Shown: positions 7,412-18,659, numbered from the stretch's first letter. The stretch: DNA of 64,000 nucleotides from Bordetella parapertussis (GCA_945895265.1 CAMDEF010000010.1:27541-91540); one strand, 5' to 3'. Notes: a model not told the origin generated them from the letters alone. Program-made: numbers and translations.

Positions 7412-9304
7412 ATGAATAGAAAAATACTCAGTGCGCTCAGTGCGCTTGTCCTTCTCTTTGCACTCTATGCTGGAACCAGTTGGTACATCGGCGGGCGTGT
7501 GCAAGCCGAAGCCCACACCGTCATCGATTCGCTCAATACCTACATCGCAAAAAACTGGTCAGATCAAGTGCGGGTCACCTTGCGAAGCTATGAACGCGGC
7601 GTATTCTCAAGCCAGGCCTCGTACCTCCTGACCTTTCCGGCTACCAAAACCTCGACTCTGAGCCCCGAAGTTTTGGTGGTCAACCGGATCATGCATGACG
7701 CGCTTCCTGTCGCGCAACTTGCACGCGGCAACTTCGAATGGTTATCCGCGTCCATTCACACCACACTGGCGCCCACGGCATTCACCGAAGCGCTCTTCCA
7801 GGCCACGGGCGGGCAATCGCTAATTGATGGGCACACGCAACTGAGCGTCAAAGGCGTGGCCAAGCTCGACTGGGTGATTCGCCCGGTCGACCACACACAA
7901 GACACCGTGCGCTCGCGTTTTGCGGGCGCCACCTTGGTCGCTGAGCTCGGCCCTAGCTTGCATCACACCAAAGGCGAGCTCAAAGTTAAGGCGCTGAACA
8001 TTACCGATGGCAAAGTCACACTCGACATCAAAGCAAGCCGCTTGCATACCGACACCCACCCAGGGCAGTCAGGCCTGAGCATCGGTATCAGCGGCGCAGA
8101 TATCGGGGAGCTCACCCTCACGTCTTTAAATTTCCCGACCGTGACGGCCAAGCAGGTCAACACACGTTTAGTGTTGAATGAGAAAGACAACCTGTTAACC
8201 GGACAGTCTCACTACGATATCGAACGTCTGTCGATCGATAAAAAAGACTGGGGCACGCTACAGCTCACAGCCTCATATGACAAACTGAACGGCAATACCG
8301 TTAAGTCACTAGGTGATCTGTACACCACGATTCTGACCCGCTTGCTCAACAGCGAGCCTGAGGCCGACTTAACAACTGCGGCAGACCTGAAGCAGTTTTG
8401 GGGCCACGTGCAGACACTCGTTAAAAACAGCCCGACGGTCAGGCTCGACCCGCTGATTTGGCAGACGGCAAATGGGCAAAGCTCAATCACTTTAAGCACG
8501 GTGCTCGCCCCAGTCGATCTGCGCAGCGGAGGTCTGGGCTTAAATGGTAACCCGCTCCAAACCATTGATGCCACGATTGCGATCTCGCGAGCGATGGCGG
8601 TGGGGGTACGCACCACGGCTCTCGAAGCGAACGGCGTCAAACCGGCTCAGGCTAAAAGTACTGCCGAAAAAGACATCGCGAGTGCGCTCGACGTCGCCGC
8701 CAAATTAAAGCTGGGTGCACTCAAGGGTGACCGCTTTGTCGCACAACTGAGTTTCAAAGACAACGTCGTGAAGGTCAACGGGCAAGTGATTTCAGCCGAG
8801 ACCTTGCTGACGCTAGCGTCTTCACTAGTCCCAGCCAGTTGGCTTTCGACAGAAGCTGTTGCAAGCGCAGATGGGCCCGACGAAGCGGCCGCCATCCGCC
8901 ATTTAGACCCCTCCGTCTTGGCCAGTATCTTGTCCGCGGCTGACTTCACTTTTGAAGAGGTGAAAGATGAGCAAGGCGATCCGCTGCTCAAGGTGTCACC
9001 CGGAGATTCAGGTGCGGCCAAAATCGATATGCTGTTTGTGGGATGTGGCAACGATCCAAGCTGCGAAGACGTGCTGTTGCGCGCAACGTACTCGCCGAAT
9101 AGGCCGGTCGCGCTAAAAGTCGCGAACGATTGGAATTTACGCAATCGTTGGGCGCGCGCTTTCGTCAACGACAAAAAAGAGGCCGTGATCGAGATGGATA
9201 TCAGTGCTTACGGAGGCATTGGCCGCGATGCCGTTGAAGGCATGGTCAATACTTTCTTTAAGATCGTGCGCGATTTTTCTAAAGAGCTCGAGGCCTCGAA
9301 CTAA
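7412..9304 (+). CDS. DUF945 (YdgA-like) periplasmic protein
   Basis: A 630-residue protein with an N-terminal hydrophobic segment (residues 8-27) acting as a signal anchor. The rest is predicted periplasmic. The opening pattern, a membrane segment then GGRVQAEAHTVIDSLN, and the long beta-rich body match the DUF945/YdgA family, found as inner-membrane-anchored proteins of unknown function. Residues 200-290 contain alternating beta-strand-like stretches similar to AsmA-type lipid-transfer proteins. A cysteine pair (GCGNDPSC) lies near residue 550. It starts three bases after folA and is probably cotranscribed. No enzymatic motif is visible. Confidence 0.8.
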   Translation: MNRKILSALSALVLLFALYAGTSWYIGGRVQAEAHTVIDSLNTYIAKNWSDQVRVTLRSYERGVFSSQASYLLTFPATKTSTLSPEVLVVNRIMHDALPVAQLARGNFEWLSASIHTTLAPTAFTEALFQATGGQSLIDGHTQLSVKGVAKLDWVIRPVDHTQDTVRSRFAGATLVAELGPSLHHTKGELKVKALNITDGKVTLDIKASRLHTDTHPGQSGLSIGISGADIGELTLTSLNFPTVTAKQVNTRLVLNEKDNLLTGQSHYDIERLSIDKKDWGTLQLTASYDKLNGNTVKSLGDLYTTILTRLLNSEPEADLTTAADLKQFWGHVQTLVKNSPTVRLDPLIWQTANGQSSITLSTVLAPVDLRSGGLGLNGNPLQTIDATIAISRAMAVGVRTTALEANGVKPAQAKSTAEKDIASALDVAAKLKLGALKGDRFVAQLSFKDNVVKVNGQVISAETLLTLASSLVPASWLSTEAVASADGPDEAAAIRHLDPSVLASILSAADFTFEEVKDEQGDPLLKVSPGDSGAAKIDMLFVGCGNDPSCEDVLLRATYSPNRPVALKVANDWNLRNRWARAFVNDKKEAVIEMDISAYGGIGRDAVEGMVNTFFKIVRDFSKELEASN

Positions 9305-9340
9305 AAACAAAGCCGACGATTGCCTAGGCGATCGTCGGCT
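9302..9340 (-). terminator. Intrinsic terminator after gcvP (possibly bidirectional)
   Basis: A 10-bp perfect inverted repeat (AGCCGACGAT 9311-9320 with ATCGTCGGCT 9331-9340) is followed on the minus strand by TTTGTTTTT. It therefore ends the glycine-cleavage operon and may also stop transcription from the DUF945 gene. Confidence 0.8.
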
Positions 9341-9403
9341 CAAGGCTTTACAGCCGCAAGCTTATAGTGAGAGCTAGGGCCTCAGTGCGCTGCCACAACC
9401 TGA

Positions 9404-12268
9404 CTACGCGTACGCCTCGATCGGCGAGCAGGCACACACCAAGTTCCGATCACCCCAAGCGTTATCGACACGACCGACGGGTGGCCAATACTTGTTGTCA
9501 CGCAAACTAGCCACCGGATAAGCCGCTTGTTGCCGCGGATAATCGTGATGCCAGTCTTCAGCGAGCAGCATCTGCGCCGTGTGTGGCGCATTCTTGAGTA
9601 CGTTGTCAGTGGCATCGCGTTCGCCTCGCTCGATTTGAGCAATTTCTTGGCGAATCGCAATCATGGCCTCAACAAAGCGATCAAGCTCAGCCAACCCTTC
9701 AGACTCAGTTGGTTCAACCATCAAGGTACCTGCCACCGGAAAACTCATCGTGGGTGCATGAAAGCCGTAGTCCATCAAGCGCTTGGCAATATCTTCGGCC
9801 GAGATGCCAGAGGCTTCTTTGATAGCGTGCATATCAAGAATACATTCGTGTGCCACACGACCGTTGCGACCGCTGTACAACACGGGATAGTGTCCGGCCA
9901 AGCGACGCGCGACATAGTTGGCACTTAAGATCGCGACCTCGGTCGCACGACGCAATCCTGACGCACCCATCAACGAAATGTACACAAACGGAATCGGCAA
10001 AATACTGGCCGAACCAAACGGTGCTGCCGACACCGGGCCCACAGGCACCTTGCCAGACAGCGTGCCGTTTTCGCCGACAACACCCGGCAAGAACGGCGCC
10101 AAATGCGCACGCACACCGACTGGGCCAACACCGGGCCCACCGCCGCCATGCGGGATGCAGAACGTCTTGTGCAGGTTCAGGTGCGATACGTCTGAGCCAA
10201 ATTTACCTGGCTGAGCCACTCCGACCATGGCGTTCATGTTCGCGCCATCCATATAAACCTGACCCCCTGCGGCGTGGATCATGTCACAGATGCCCGTGAT
10301 GGCTTCTTCAAACACACCGTGCGTAGAAGGATAGGTGACCATCAAGGCGGCTAGGCGCTCGCCCGCCTGAGCAATCTTGGCCTGAAGATCTTCGAGGTCG
10401 ACGTTGCCGTGCGCGTCAGACTTCACGACGACAACGTTCATCCCAACCATATTGGCCGAGGCGGGGTTGGTACCGTGTGCCGACGAAGGGATCAAACAAA
10501 TATCACGCTGCGCCTGATGATTGGCACGGTGATAGGCACGAATCGCGAGTAGCCCCGCATACTCACCTTGGGCACCAGAGTTTGGCTGCAAACTAATCGC
10601 GTCGTAACCGGTAATCTCGCACAGATCTTTTGACAAACGCTCAATCATGGTTTGATAACCTCGCGTCTGCTCGGCCGGTGCAAAAGGGTGAATGCTTGCA
10701 AATTCAGGCCAGGTCACCGGAATCATCTCAACGGTCGCGTTGAGTTTCATGGTGCAAGATCCGAGCGGAATCATGGTGCGGTCAAGCGCCAGATCTTTAT
10801 CTGACAATTTACGCAAGTAGCGCAACATGTCGGTTTCGGATTGAATACTCGAAAAAACTGGATGGCTCAAAATCGCCTGTTTGCGCTTCACGGCGCCAGG
10901 GATACCTGGCAAGCCGGTGAGTGATGCCGGGATCGCCGGCGCAGCTTTGCCAAGCGCACCGGCAAAGAGTGCAACCAGTTGTTCAAGGTCGTCAGCCGTC
11001 ACCGTTTCATCTAGCGAGATCGAGAGTTGCGTTGCATTCACATGACGAAAGTTGATGCGAGCAGAGCGTGCTGCTTGCAAGATTTTGTCTGTTTGTGCAG
11101 CCGTGTTTAACAACAAGGTATCAAAGAATGTGTCATTGACAACTTGAGCGCCCAACGAGGTCAAGGCTTGACCTAGCAGCGCTGTCGCGTGCTGTACGCG
11201 CGTCGCCATGGCGGTCAGTCCCTTAGGGCCATGCCACAACGCATACATACTCGACATCACAGCAAGCAACACCTGCGCGGTACAAATGTTTGACGTGGCT
11301 TTTTCGCGGCGAATATGTTGTTCACGAGTTTGCAAAGCCAGCCGCAGCGCTGGATTACCGTGCGAGTCTTTTGACACACCCACCAAACGCCCAGGCATAT
11401 TGCGTTTGAACGCATCTTTACAGGCCATAAAGCCCGCATGGGGGCCGCCAAAACCAAAAGGAACGCCAAAGCGTTGCGCCGAACCAATCGCGATATCTGC
11501 ATCCCAGTGGCCAGGGGGCTCAAGCAGGGTAAGCGCCAAGAGGTCTGTGGCACAGGCTACCACACCACCTTTTGCATGCACTTGGGCCGTCATCGCCCGG
11601 TAGTCAGCGACCGCGCCCAACGAGTGCGGATATTGCACCAGTAACCCAAAACAATCTGGCACACCTTTGAGCTCATCACCCACCACCACGTCAATATCCA
11701 AGCCATCGGCGCGAGTACGAATCACCTCAATGGTTTGGGGGTGACAATGTTGCGAAACAAAAAATACTTTACTAGCCGCTTGCGAAGCTCTGCGCGCCAG
11801 CGTCATCGCTTCAGCCGCCGCCGTGCCCTCGTCAAGCAACGAGGCATTTGAAATATCAAGCCCTGTCAGATCAGCCACCATCGTTTGATAGTTCAAGATC
11901 GCCTCAAGGCGCCCTTGAGAGATCTCGGGTTGATAGGGCGTGTACGCCGTGTACCACGCCGGATTTTCAAGGATATTGCGCAAAATGACGTTCGGCGTAT
12001 GCGTGCCGTAATAGCCCTGACCGATGTAATTGCGAAAGACCTGATTGCCCGCTGCGATTTTTTTCATCTCAGCGAGTACGTCGGCCTCGGCACGAGGGGC
12101 AGCAAGATTGAGCTCGCGCGTCATGCGAATGTTGGCGGGTACAACTTCTTGCATCAAGGCCTCGAGACTGGGCGCCTCGATTGCCGCAAGCATGTGTTGT
12201 TGATCAGCCTCGCTGGGGCCGATATGGCGAGGAATAAATTCGCCTGAGGTATCCATAGCATTTGACAT
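9404..12268 (-). CDS. gcvP: Glycine dehydrogenase (decarboxylating), P protein
   Basis: The PLP-dependent P protein of the glycine cleavage system. It decarboxylates glycine and passes the aminomethyl group to lipoyl-GcvH. At 954 residues it is a full fused N/C form (E. coli 957). The PLP lysine is in [18 protein letters not shown] near residue 700. The N-terminal segment [12 protein letters not shown] is the usual start. The frame runs 20 codons further upstream, but the ATG at 12268 has AAGG upstream and lies 10 bases after the gcvH stop. It is the last gene of the gcvT-gcvH-gcvP operon, ended by the hairpin at 9302-9340. Confidence 0.97.
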   Translation of the reverse strand: MSNAMDTSGEFIPRHIGPSEADQQHMLAAIEAPSLEALMQEVVPANIRMTRELNLAAPRAEADVLAEMKKIAAGNQVFRNYIGQGYYGTHTPNVILRNILENPAWYTAYTPYQPEISQGRLEAILNYQTMVADLTGLDISNASLLDEGTAAAEAMTLARRASQAASKVFFVSQHCHPQTIEVIRTRADGLDIDVVVGDELKGVPDCFGLLVQYPHSLGAVADYRAMTAQVHAKGGVVACATDLLALTLLEPPGHWDADIAIGSAQRFGVPFGFGGPHAGFMACKDAFKRNMPGRLVGVSKDSHGNPALRLALQTREQHIRREKATSNICTAQVLLAVMSSMYALWHGPKGLTAMATRVQHATALLGQALTSLGAQVVNDTFFDTLLLNTAAQTDKILQAARSARINFRHVNATQLSISLDETVTADDLEQLVALFAGALGKAAPAIPASLTGLPGIPGAVKRKQAILSHPVFSSIQSETDMLRYLRKLSDKDLALDRTMIPLGSCTMKLNATVEMIPVTWPEFASIHPFAPAEQTRGYQTMIERLSKDLCEITGYDAISLQPNSGAQGEYAGLLAIRAYHRANHQAQRDICLIPSSAHGTNPASANMVGMNVVVVKSDAHGNVDLEDLQAKIAQAGERLAALMVTYPSTHGVFEEAITGICDMIHAAGGQVYMDGANMNAMVGVAQPGKFGSDVSHLNLHKTFCIPHGGGGPGVGPVGVRAHLAPFLPGVVGENGTLSGKVPVGPVSAAPFGSASILPIPFVYISLMGASGLRRATEVAILSANYVARRLAGHYPVLYSGRNGRVAHECILDMHAIKEASGISAEDIAKRLMDYGFHAPTMSFPVAGTLMVEPTESEGLAELDRFVEAMIAIRQEIAQIERGERDATDNVLKNAPHTAQMLLAEDWHHDYPRQQAAYPVASLRDNKYWPPVGRVDNAWGDRNLVCACSPIEAYA

Positions 12269-12278
12269 AGTGGTGGCC

Positions 12279-12659
12279 TTAACTTGCGTCTGCGACAGCC
12301 TGATAGCCTGCTGCATCGAGCAAGCCATCGACGTCGGCGGGATTATTGGCTTTGATTTTAAAAATCCAAGTGTTGTAAGGAGAAGCGTTAATGGCTTCGG
12401 GTGCGTCGTTCAGTGCCTCGTTAAAGCCAACAATTTCACCCGCGATAGGAGCGTAAATATCAGAGGCCGCTTTGACTGACTCAACAACGCCCGCAGTCGC
12501 ACCCGCTGCGAGTTTGGCGCCCACTTTTACGTCGCCCACAAACACCAGATCACCGAGTTGCTCTTGCGCAGGGCCCGTAATACCGACCAACATGACATCG
12601 CCCTCGGCCTTAATCCATTCGTGGCTCGCTGCGTATTTACGATCGTTAGGAATGCTCAT
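12279..12659 (-). CDS. gcvH: Glycine cleavage system H protein
   Basis: A 126-residue lipoyl carrier that shuttles the aminomethyl group between GcvP, GcvT and lipoamide dehydrogenase. The lipoylated lysine is in the [15 protein letters not shown] segment near residue 64. The start ATG at 12659 has GGAGA at good spacing. A longer upstream frame is hydrophobic and unlike the family. There are 175 bases between gcvT and gcvH, containing A/T-rich sequence but no promoter I can defend. Confidence 0.97.
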   Translation of the reverse strand: MSIPNDRKYAASHEWIKAEGDVMLVGITGPAQEQLGDLVFVGDVKVGAKLAAGATAGVVESVKAASDIYAPIAGEIVGFNEALNDAPEAINASPYNTWIFKIKANNPADVDGLLDAAGYQAVADAS

Positions 12660-12834
12660 GAAAGTCTCCAAAAATGTTGGGGTTCGATACAGTCGAAAAA
12701 AATAAATACCGTACAAATAATTTAAAAATATCGCGTCAATGACAGCTCGTATCACCAACAACCTGTTTTGCTTGTAGCCCGCACAACTTGCTTGACTCGC
12801 CGTTCATGTCACTTAAAACGTGAGCCACTCATTT

Positions 12835-13947
12835 TTAGGTGGCTGACATTGCATGCACAACCTCAGCACCCTTTCGAACAAAGGGCAGCTTGCAGACCTC
12901 GGCAGGCACCCACTTGCCACGAATATCAATCTCAACGTGATCACCCACCTCGACACCCAGCGGCAAACGTGCGAAACCAATCGAGACCCCCAGCGTCGGC
13001 GACATCGTGCCGCTTGTCACCTCACCTAAACCATCATCGGTGCGCACTGCCATGTGTGCGCGCATCACGCCGCGGTCTAATAGTTTGAGCCCGATAAACA
13101 CTTTGGGATCCGCAAACTGCTTCAGCGCCTTGCGGCCAATAAAGAAACGCTCTGGGTCTTTGAGAGACACCGTCCAAGTTAAGCCGGCTTGGTTAGGATG
13201 AATCAGTTCATCCATATCCTGACCGTACAAATTCATACCCGCCTCTAAGCGCAGCGTATCGCGCGCGCCCAAGCCGCAAGGGTGAACCTGTTGACCAATC
13301 AGATCAGCCCATAGTTGGGTAACCTCAGTTGCCGGCACCACAATCTCAAAACCGTCTTCGCCGGTATACCCCGTGCGAGCCACCAAAATGTCACCCACAA
13401 AGACCGCGGCACAGAACACACCCAGATTTTGCGTGGCCGCTTGCCAGGCCGGGCGCGCCGCCCAGACCTTGGCACGGGCGTTTGGCCCCTGCACTGCGAC
13501 CATCGCCAGATCGCGACGTGGCGTCACGGTGACTTGAAATTTTTCGGCAGAAGCCACCCGCTGCATCCAGGCGATATCTTTAGCTGCCGTACCCGCATTG
13601 ACCACCAAGCGCCATTGTGTTGCCGTAAAAAAATACACAATCAAGTCGTCAATCACGCCACCCTCAGGGTTCAACATACAGGCGTAAAGCGCTTTGCCAG
13701 GCTGCGTCAACTTAGAGACATCATTGGCAACCAGTCTGCGTAAAAATGCAGTCGCATCGGCGCCAGTCACATCAACATTTAACATGTGCGAAACGTCAAA
13801 TATGCCAGCGTCGCGTCGCACAGCGTGGTGCTCTTCGATTTGCGAGCCGTAGTTCACCGGCATATCCCAGCCACCAAAATCGACCATGCGCGCACCTGAC
13901 TTGACATGCGTCTCGTGCAGAGGCGTGCGTTTTAACGTAGCAGACAT
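12835..13947 (-). CDS. gcvT: Aminomethyltransferase, T protein
   Basis: Transfers the methylene group from aminomethyl-lipoyl-GcvH to tetrahydrofolate and releases ammonia. The 370-residue protein has the N-terminal [26 protein letters not shown] segment in two parts: the substrate-facing region, then the aspartate-containing IFDVSHM that is conserved in the family. [12 protein letters not shown] lies near residue 190. The start ATG at 13947 follows TGGAG by seven bases. It is the first gene of the operon, directly under the glycine riboswitch. Confidence 0.97.
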   Translation of the reverse strand: MSATLKRTPLHETHVKSGARMVDFGGWDMPVNYGSQIEEHHAVRRDAGIFDVSHMLNVDVTGADATAFLRRLVANDVSKLTQPGKALYACMLNPEGGVIDDLIVYFFTATQWRLVVNAGTAAKDIAWMQRVASAEKFQVTVTPRRDLAMVAVQGPNARAKVWAARPAWQAATQNLGVFCAAVFVGDILVARTGYTGEDGFEIVVPATEVTQLWADLIGQQVHPCGLGARDTLRLEAGMNLYGQDMDELIHPNQAGLTWTVSLKDPERFFIGRKALKQFADPKVFIGLKLLDRGVMRAHMAVRTDDGLGEVTSGTMSPTLGVSIGFARLPLGVEVGDHVEIDIRGKWVPAEVCKLPFVRKGAEVVHAMSAT

Positions 13948-14020
13948 GGAAAAGCTCCAGAACAGTCAAAGGACGAACGGTTTAAGCGCCCACGTCTAAC
14001 GTAAGCGTTTGCACCAGCGT

Positions 14021-14120
14021 TCGCCCCTCTGTCCTTTTGCCTGAGAGTTGCCCTGCAAGAAGCAGGTGTGCACCTTCGGCGCCCGTTTTGGCCTATATGG
14101 CCGCGGGTCTCTCCAGAGTG
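14021..14120 (-). ncRNA. Glycine riboswitch, single aptamer
   Basis: On the minus strand the conserved blocks occur in order: GGAGAGACC, GGCGCCGAAGG, CTCTCAGGCAAAAGGACAGAGGGG, which define the gcvT-type glycine aptamer. Only one aptamer is present. About 70 bases separate it from the gcvT start. CGAACG at its 3' edge (14018-14023) can pair with CGTTCG (13974-13979), giving a possible alternative hairpin just before the ribosome site. In this family glycine binding usually turns gcv expression on; the direction here is inferred. Confidence 0.95.
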
Positions 14121-14127
14121 TTGTGTC

Positions 14128-14152
14128 GTTGCATGCCTGTAAAACATGCAAC
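14128..14152. promoter_or_regulatory. Perfect 8-bp inverted repeat upstream of the glycine riboswitch
   Basis: GTTGCATG, nine bases, CATGCAAC: a perfect dyad lying just upstream of the aptamer on the minus strand, where the gcv promoter should be. It could bind a dimeric regulator such as a GcvA/GcvR-like protein, or simply be part of the leader. From here to 14452 (about 300 bases) I see no gene and no convincing promoter. Confidence 0.4.
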
Positions 14153-14452
14153 ATTGCAGATTGCGGTATGGGAAGCCTGAGCGATTCTGGGCGAATTGCG
14201 CCTTCGGCGGCAAACTAGGGCAACAATGACGCTACCCGCTGCACTCTCCCGCAAACTGCGTTCACAGCGCTGCCATCGTACCGCGAAAATACTACCTCGG
14301 ACAACCCGCCCTGAAATTTAGCGACTGTCTAACTTTTTTGCTAAAAACTTGGCGAAAACCCCATAGCAACTGACGACGAAGCGAGAGAGCGAAGCACGCT
14401 GAGCCAAGCGAAGGGGTAGCGCCAGCAGACTCGTTGAGGTGAGCCTTTAGCC

Positions 14453-15649
14453 TTAAAGACTACGCCCACACGCCACGGCAGAGGCCCAGGCCCACTGAAA
14501 GTTATAGCCACCCAGCCAGCCTGTCACATCGACCGCTTCGCCAATAAAGTGCAAGCCAGGTACCGTTTTAGCCTGCAGGCTGCGTTGATCGAGCCCTTTG
14601 GTATCGACCCCCCCGCGCATGACTTCGGCCTTTTTATAACCGGCGGTACCGTCTGGGATCAAAGACCAAGACTGTATGCGTGCCGCAAGTTCGCGCAGCA
14701 AGCGATCGGGTGCATCGGCAACGCGCAGCGCAGCCTGCTCGCCCAGCCATTTTTCAGCCAGGCGCTTAGGCCAAAGCCCACCTAGCAAGTTACCCAATTG
14801 TTGGCGCCCACCCGACTTCGCCTCAAGCAGCGCCGCTGTCATATCTTGACTGGGCGCTAAATCAAGCCGGATGGCCTCGCCTGGTTGCCAGTAGCTTGAA
14901 ATCTGCAAAATACCTGGCCCTGAGAGGCCGCGGTGAGTAAACAACACATCTTCAAGAAATGCAGGTGCGTTGCGCCCGGCCCCGGTTGAAATGTTGGCTT
15001 CAAGCGCCAGCCCGCTCAACTCACCGAACTCAGCCCATTGCACACCATCAAAGGTCAAGGGGACGAGCGCCGGCCGAGGCTCAACAACTTTCAGGCCAAA
15101 CTGGCGTGCGATTTTTAAACCGTAATCGGTTGCCCCGAGTTGAGGAATCGCCAAGCCACCCGTCGCGATCACGACTTTATCGACCCGCAAAAGCCCCGCT
15201 GAGGTTGCAAGTTCAAAGCCACTTTCGGCACCCGACTCGACGCGCGTGATCTGTTGCACTGTGCAAGGCATGCGCCATTGCACATTGCCCAACTCGCACT
15301 CGGCGCGCAGCATCTCGATAATATCTTCACTGCTGCGATCGCAAAATAACTGCCCGCGATGCTTCTCGTGCCAGGCGATGTTGTAGCGCCCCATCAGAGC
15401 AATAAAATCTTGCGGTGAATAGCCGGCTAACGCCGACTTACAGAAATGAGGGTTGTTCGAAATAAAGTTTTCGGGCGCGACGGTTCGATTCGTGAAGTTG
15501 CAGCGCCCCCCGCCAGAGATACGGATTTTTTCGGCCAGTTTTTCTGCGTGATCAATCAACACCACCCGACGCCCACGCTGCGCGGCCACTGCCGCGCACA
15601 TCATGCCGGCCGCACCCGCGCCAATTACCGCGACATCAAAGTTCTGCAT
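14453..15649 (-). CDS. NAD(P)/FAD-dependent oxidoreductase, HI0933/YhiN family
   Basis: A 398-residue flavoprotein. The FAD-binding motif VIGAGAAGMMCA lies at residues 7-18. The family-specific segment KIRISGGGRCNFTN follows near residue 45. VVIATGGLAIPQLGATDYG is the second FAD motif. FIGEAVDVTGWLGGYNFQWAWAS at the C-terminus is characteristic and should close the FAD site. The physiological substrate of the family is uncertain; one relative (BaiN) acts on bile acids and others are called hypothetical. It is flanked by operons on the same strand but separated by gaps, so it is probably monocistronic. Confidence 0.9.
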   Translation of the reverse strand: MQNFDVAVIGAGAAGMMCAAVAAQRGRRVVLIDHAEKLAEKIRISGGGRCNFTNRTVAPENFISNNPHFCKSALAGYSPQDFIALMGRYNIAWHEKHRGQLFCDRSSEDIIEMLRAECELGNVQWRMPCTVQQITRVESGAESGFELATSAGLLRVDKVVIATGGLAIPQLGATDYGLKIARQFGLKVVEPRPALVPLTFDGVQWAEFGELSGLALEANISTGAGRNAPAFLEDVLFTHRGLSGPGILQISSYWQPGEAIRLDLAPSQDMTAALLEAKSGGRQQLGNLLGGLWPKRLAEKWLGEQAALRVADAPDRLLRELAARIQSWSLIPDGTAGYKKAEVMRGGVDTKGLDQRSLQAKTVPGLHFIGEAVDVTGWLGGYNFQWAWASAVACGRSL

Positions 15650-15736
15650 CTAACCAGCCTACAAGCAAAGTGCTGCATTGACCTCGCCCCTTAGCAACGC
15701 ACTGCTTCGAACACGCCTTCCAGCTAAGTGCTGCCT

Positions 15737-18007
15737 TCAACTCGCAGGCTGCTCTAATAAGCAATCAACGTAGTAGCGTTTGTCGCCATTGGGCAAAATC
15801 TCTTCAGCTAAACCATGAATATAGGTTTCAAAGCCCGGGAATTTTTCGTTAAATGAACGGGCGAACTGCAAATATTGCACGATCGTTTTATTGAAACGCT
15901 CGCCCGGGATCAGCAACGGAATGCCTGGCGGATAAGGTGTGAGCAGCACACCAGTGACGCGACCCTCAAGCTGATCAATTGACACGCGCTCAACCTCACG
16001 ATGCGCCATTTGAGCAAACGCATCAGAGGGCTTGAGTGCCGGGACCATATCGCTGAGGTACATCTCAGTCGTTAAACGCGCCACGTCGTGTTTACGGTAT
16101 TCGGCATGAATCTGCTGGCAAAGATCGCGCAAGCCGAGTCGCTCGTACTGACGATGCCCTTTGCAGTAGTCGGGCAAAATTCGCCACATCGGCTGGTTGC
16201 GGTCGTAGTCATCTTTAAACTGCTGCAACGCTGTCAGCAGCGTGTTCCAGCGGCCCTTGGTGATGCCAATCGTGAACAAGATAAAAAACGAATAGAGACC
16301 GGTCTTTTCGACCACCACGCCATGCTCGGTTAAATACTTCGAGACCAAGGCCGCAGGGATACCGGTTTCACCGAAACTGCCAGACATGTCCAGACCAGGC
16401 GTCACAATCGTCGCCTTGATCGGATCCAACATGTTGAAACCTTCGGCTAAGTCGCCAAAGCCATGCCAATGGTCATTCGACTTGAGTACCCAGTCAGCTT
16501 GCTCACCCACACCGCGCGGCGCAAGATAGTCAGGGCCCCACACGGTAAACCACCAATCATCGTCACCGTACTCAAGATCCACCTTGCGCATCGCGCGCCT
16601 AAAATCCAGAGCTTCGCGAATACTTTCTTCAACCAACGCAGCACCGCCTGGGGCCTCCATCATCGCAGCAGCCACATCGCATGAGGCGATGATGGCGTAC
16701 TGTGGCGACGTTGACGTGTGCATCAAATACGCTTCGTTAAAAATATTGCGGTCAAGCTTACGGGTTTCGGGCTCTTGCACAATGATCTGCGACGCCTGCG
16801 AAATACCGGCCAATAGCTTATGCGTTGAATGGGTTGCAAACACCATCGCTTTGCTACTACGGGGCCGATTAGGCCCAATCGCGTGCATATCTTGATAAAA
16901 CTCATGAAACGCTGCATGCGGCAGCCATGCTTCGTCAAAGTGCAAAGTGTCAATGGTGTCGCCGAGCTTGTCTTTGATCATCTCGACGTTGTAAATCACG
17001 CCATCGTACGTACTTTGCGTCAGCGTCAAAATACGTGGCTGCTTATTTTTGACTTTGCGCGCAAACGGATTGGCATCAATTTTTTTCTGGATACTTTCAA
17101 GCTCAAATTCGGCCAACGGAATCGGCCCAATGATGCCCATGTGATTACGCGTCGGACGCAAAAACACCGGGATGGCGCCCGTCATGGTGATCGCATGCAA
17201 AATTGATTTATGACAGTTGCGATCGACCACGACAATGTCATCAGCCGCGACGTTGGCGTGCCAGACAACTTTGTTTGAGGTCGAGGTGCCGTTGGTCACA
17301 AAGTAGCAGTGATCAGCATGAAAAATACGTGCGGCGTTTAACTCGGATTCGGCAATCGGGCCCGTGTGATCCAGCAACTGACCAAGTTCATCGACCGCAT
17401 TACAGACGTCAGCGCGCAACATGTTTTCACCAAAAAATTGGTGAAACATTTGACCGACCGGGCTTTTCAAGAAGGCGACGCCACCTGAGTGCCCGGGGCA
17501 ATGCCACGAATACGAGCCATCTTGCGCATACTTGACCAATTCACGAAAGAACGGCGGCGCCAGGCTATCAACATAGCTACGGGCTTCACGAATGATATGG
17601 CGCGCCACAAACTCAGGCGTGTCTTCAAACATATGAATAAAGCCATGCAACTCGCGCAAGATATCGTTGGGGATATGTTCAGAGGTTCGCGTCTCGCCGT
17701 ACAGATAGATTGGGATGTCGGCGTTACGAAAACGCAATTCGCCAATAAACGTACGCAGGTTTTTAATCGCGCCAGCCACATCCTCAGGCGAATCGATATC
17801 AAACTCTTCGTCATCGATCGATAAGATAAAGGCGCTTGCACGGCTTTGCTGCTGCGCAAACGAACTTAAATCGCCATAGCTTGTGACGCCAATGACTTCC
17901 ATCCCTTCAGCTTCAATCGCAGAGGCCAAGGCACGCACACCTAAACCTGAGGCATTTTCAGAGCGATAGTCTTCATCGATGATGAAAATAGGAAAGCGAA
18001 ATTTCAT
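15737..18007 (-). CDS. Arginine/lysine/ornithine decarboxylase, fold type I
   Basis: A 756-residue PLP enzyme of the inducible-type basic amino acid decarboxylases (AdiA, CadA, SpeF). The N-terminal response-regulator-like wing is at residues 1-125. The PLP lysine is in ATHSTHKLLAGISQ near residue 400. The substrate-site region HCPGHSGGVAF and the NGTSTSNK segment are intact. The length equals that of E. coli AdiA, but substrate choice among arginine, lysine and ornithine cannot be read safely. In related bacteria the product feeds polyamine synthesis or acid resistance. No antiporter gene lies beside it, which argues against a classical acid-resistance pair at this locus. Confidence 0.9.
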   Translation of the reverse strand: MKFRFPIFIIDEDYRSENASGLGVRALASAIEAEGMEVIGVTSYGDLSSFAQQQSRASAFILSIDDEEFDIDSPEDVAGAIKNLRTFIGELRFRNADIPIYLYGETRTSEHIPNDILRELHGFIHMFEDTPEFVARHIIREARSYVDSLAPPFFRELVKYAQDGSYSWHCPGHSGGVAFLKSPVGQMFHQFFGENMLRADVCNAVDELGQLLDHTGPIAESELNAARIFHADHCYFVTNGTSTSNKVVWHANVAADDIVVVDRNCHKSILHAITMTGAIPVFLRPTRNHMGIIGPIPLAEFELESIQKKIDANPFARKVKNKQPRILTLTQSTYDGVIYNVEMIKDKLGDTIDTLHFDEAWLPHAAFHEFYQDMHAIGPNRPRSSKAMVFATHSTHKLLAGISQASQIIVQEPETRKLDRNIFNEAYLMHTSTSPQYAIIASCDVAAAMMEAPGGAALVEESIREALDFRRAMRKVDLEYGDDDWWFTVWGPDYLAPRGVGEQADWVLKSNDHWHGFGDLAEGFNMLDPIKATIVTPGLDMSGSFGETGIPAALVSKYLTEHGVVVEKTGLYSFFILFTIGITKGRWNTLLTALQQFKDDYDRNQPMWRILPDYCKGHRQYERLGLRDLCQQIHAEYRKHDVARLTTEMYLSDMVPALKPSDAFAQMAHREVERVSIDQLEGRVTGVLLTPYPPGIPLLIPGERFNKTIVQYLQFARSFNEKFPGFETYIHGLAEEILPNGDKRYYVDCLLEQPAS

Positions 18008-18092
18008 GCGAACCGCCTCGCAAACGAAGAAGAGATTAAAGAGAGGCGAATGTAACGCCCGAACATGTTATTGAAATGACAGTCTGGCAAAC

Positions 18093-18659
18093 TCAAGTTT
18101 TAGGCAAAGTCACGCCACGTTGACCCTGATACTTGCCGCCCCGATCTTTATACGACGTTGAGCACACCTCGTCGCTTTCAAAAAACAGCATCTGCGCGCA
18201 GCCTTCACCAGCATAAATCTTGGCGGGTAGCGGTGTGGTGTTTGAAAATTCGAGTGTCACATGACCCTCCCACTCTGGTTCAAGCGGGGTCACGTTGACG
18301 ATAATGCCGCAACGCGCGTAGGTACTTTTGCCTAAGCAAATCGTTAAGACGCTGCGCGGGATGCGAAAGTATTCAACCGTGCGCGCTAAAGCAAACGAGT
18401 TGGGCGGAATAATGCAGATCTCGCCTTTGAAATCGACAAATGATTTCTCATCGAAGTTTTTAGGGTCAACGATGGTTGAATTGATATTTGTGAAGATTTT
18501 GAATTCATTGGCACAGCGCACGTCATAGCCATAGCTGCTGGTGCCATAACTCACGATCCGGCCCGACTCGTTTGAACGCACCTGACCCGGTTCAAAAGGC
18601 TCGATCATGCCTTCTGACTGTGCCACGCGGCGAATCCAGTTGTCACTTTTAATACTCAT
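18093..18659 (-). CDS. dcd: dCTP deaminase
   Basis: Deaminates dCTP to dUTP, feeding dUMP to thymidylate synthase. The 188-residue length from the ATG at 18659 (GAGG nine bases upstream) is that of close betaproteobacterial enzymes. SSYGYDVRC near residue 45, the nucleotide-binding region [14 protein letters not shown] and the ECIGRST-like [11 protein letters not shown] are visible. The catalytic glutamate is in [17 protein letters not shown]. The C-terminus ends in the GVTLPKT lid. It lies 86 bases upstream of the amino acid decarboxylase. Confidence 0.96.
   Translation of the reverse strand: MSIKSDNWIRRVAQSEGMIEPFEPGQVRSNESGRIVSYGTSSYGYDVRCANEFKIFTNINSTIVDPKNFDEKSFVDFKGEICIIPPNSFALARTVEYFRIPRSVLTICLGKSTYARCGIIVNVTPLEPEWEGHVTLEFSNTTPLPAKIYAGEGCAQMLFFESDEVCSTSYKDRGGKYQGQRGVTLPKT

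Noticed and set aside
14153..14452. Second glycine aptamer or gcv regulator gene upstream of the riboswitch
   Set aside because: No second set of conserved aptamer blocks and no reading frame of note were found.
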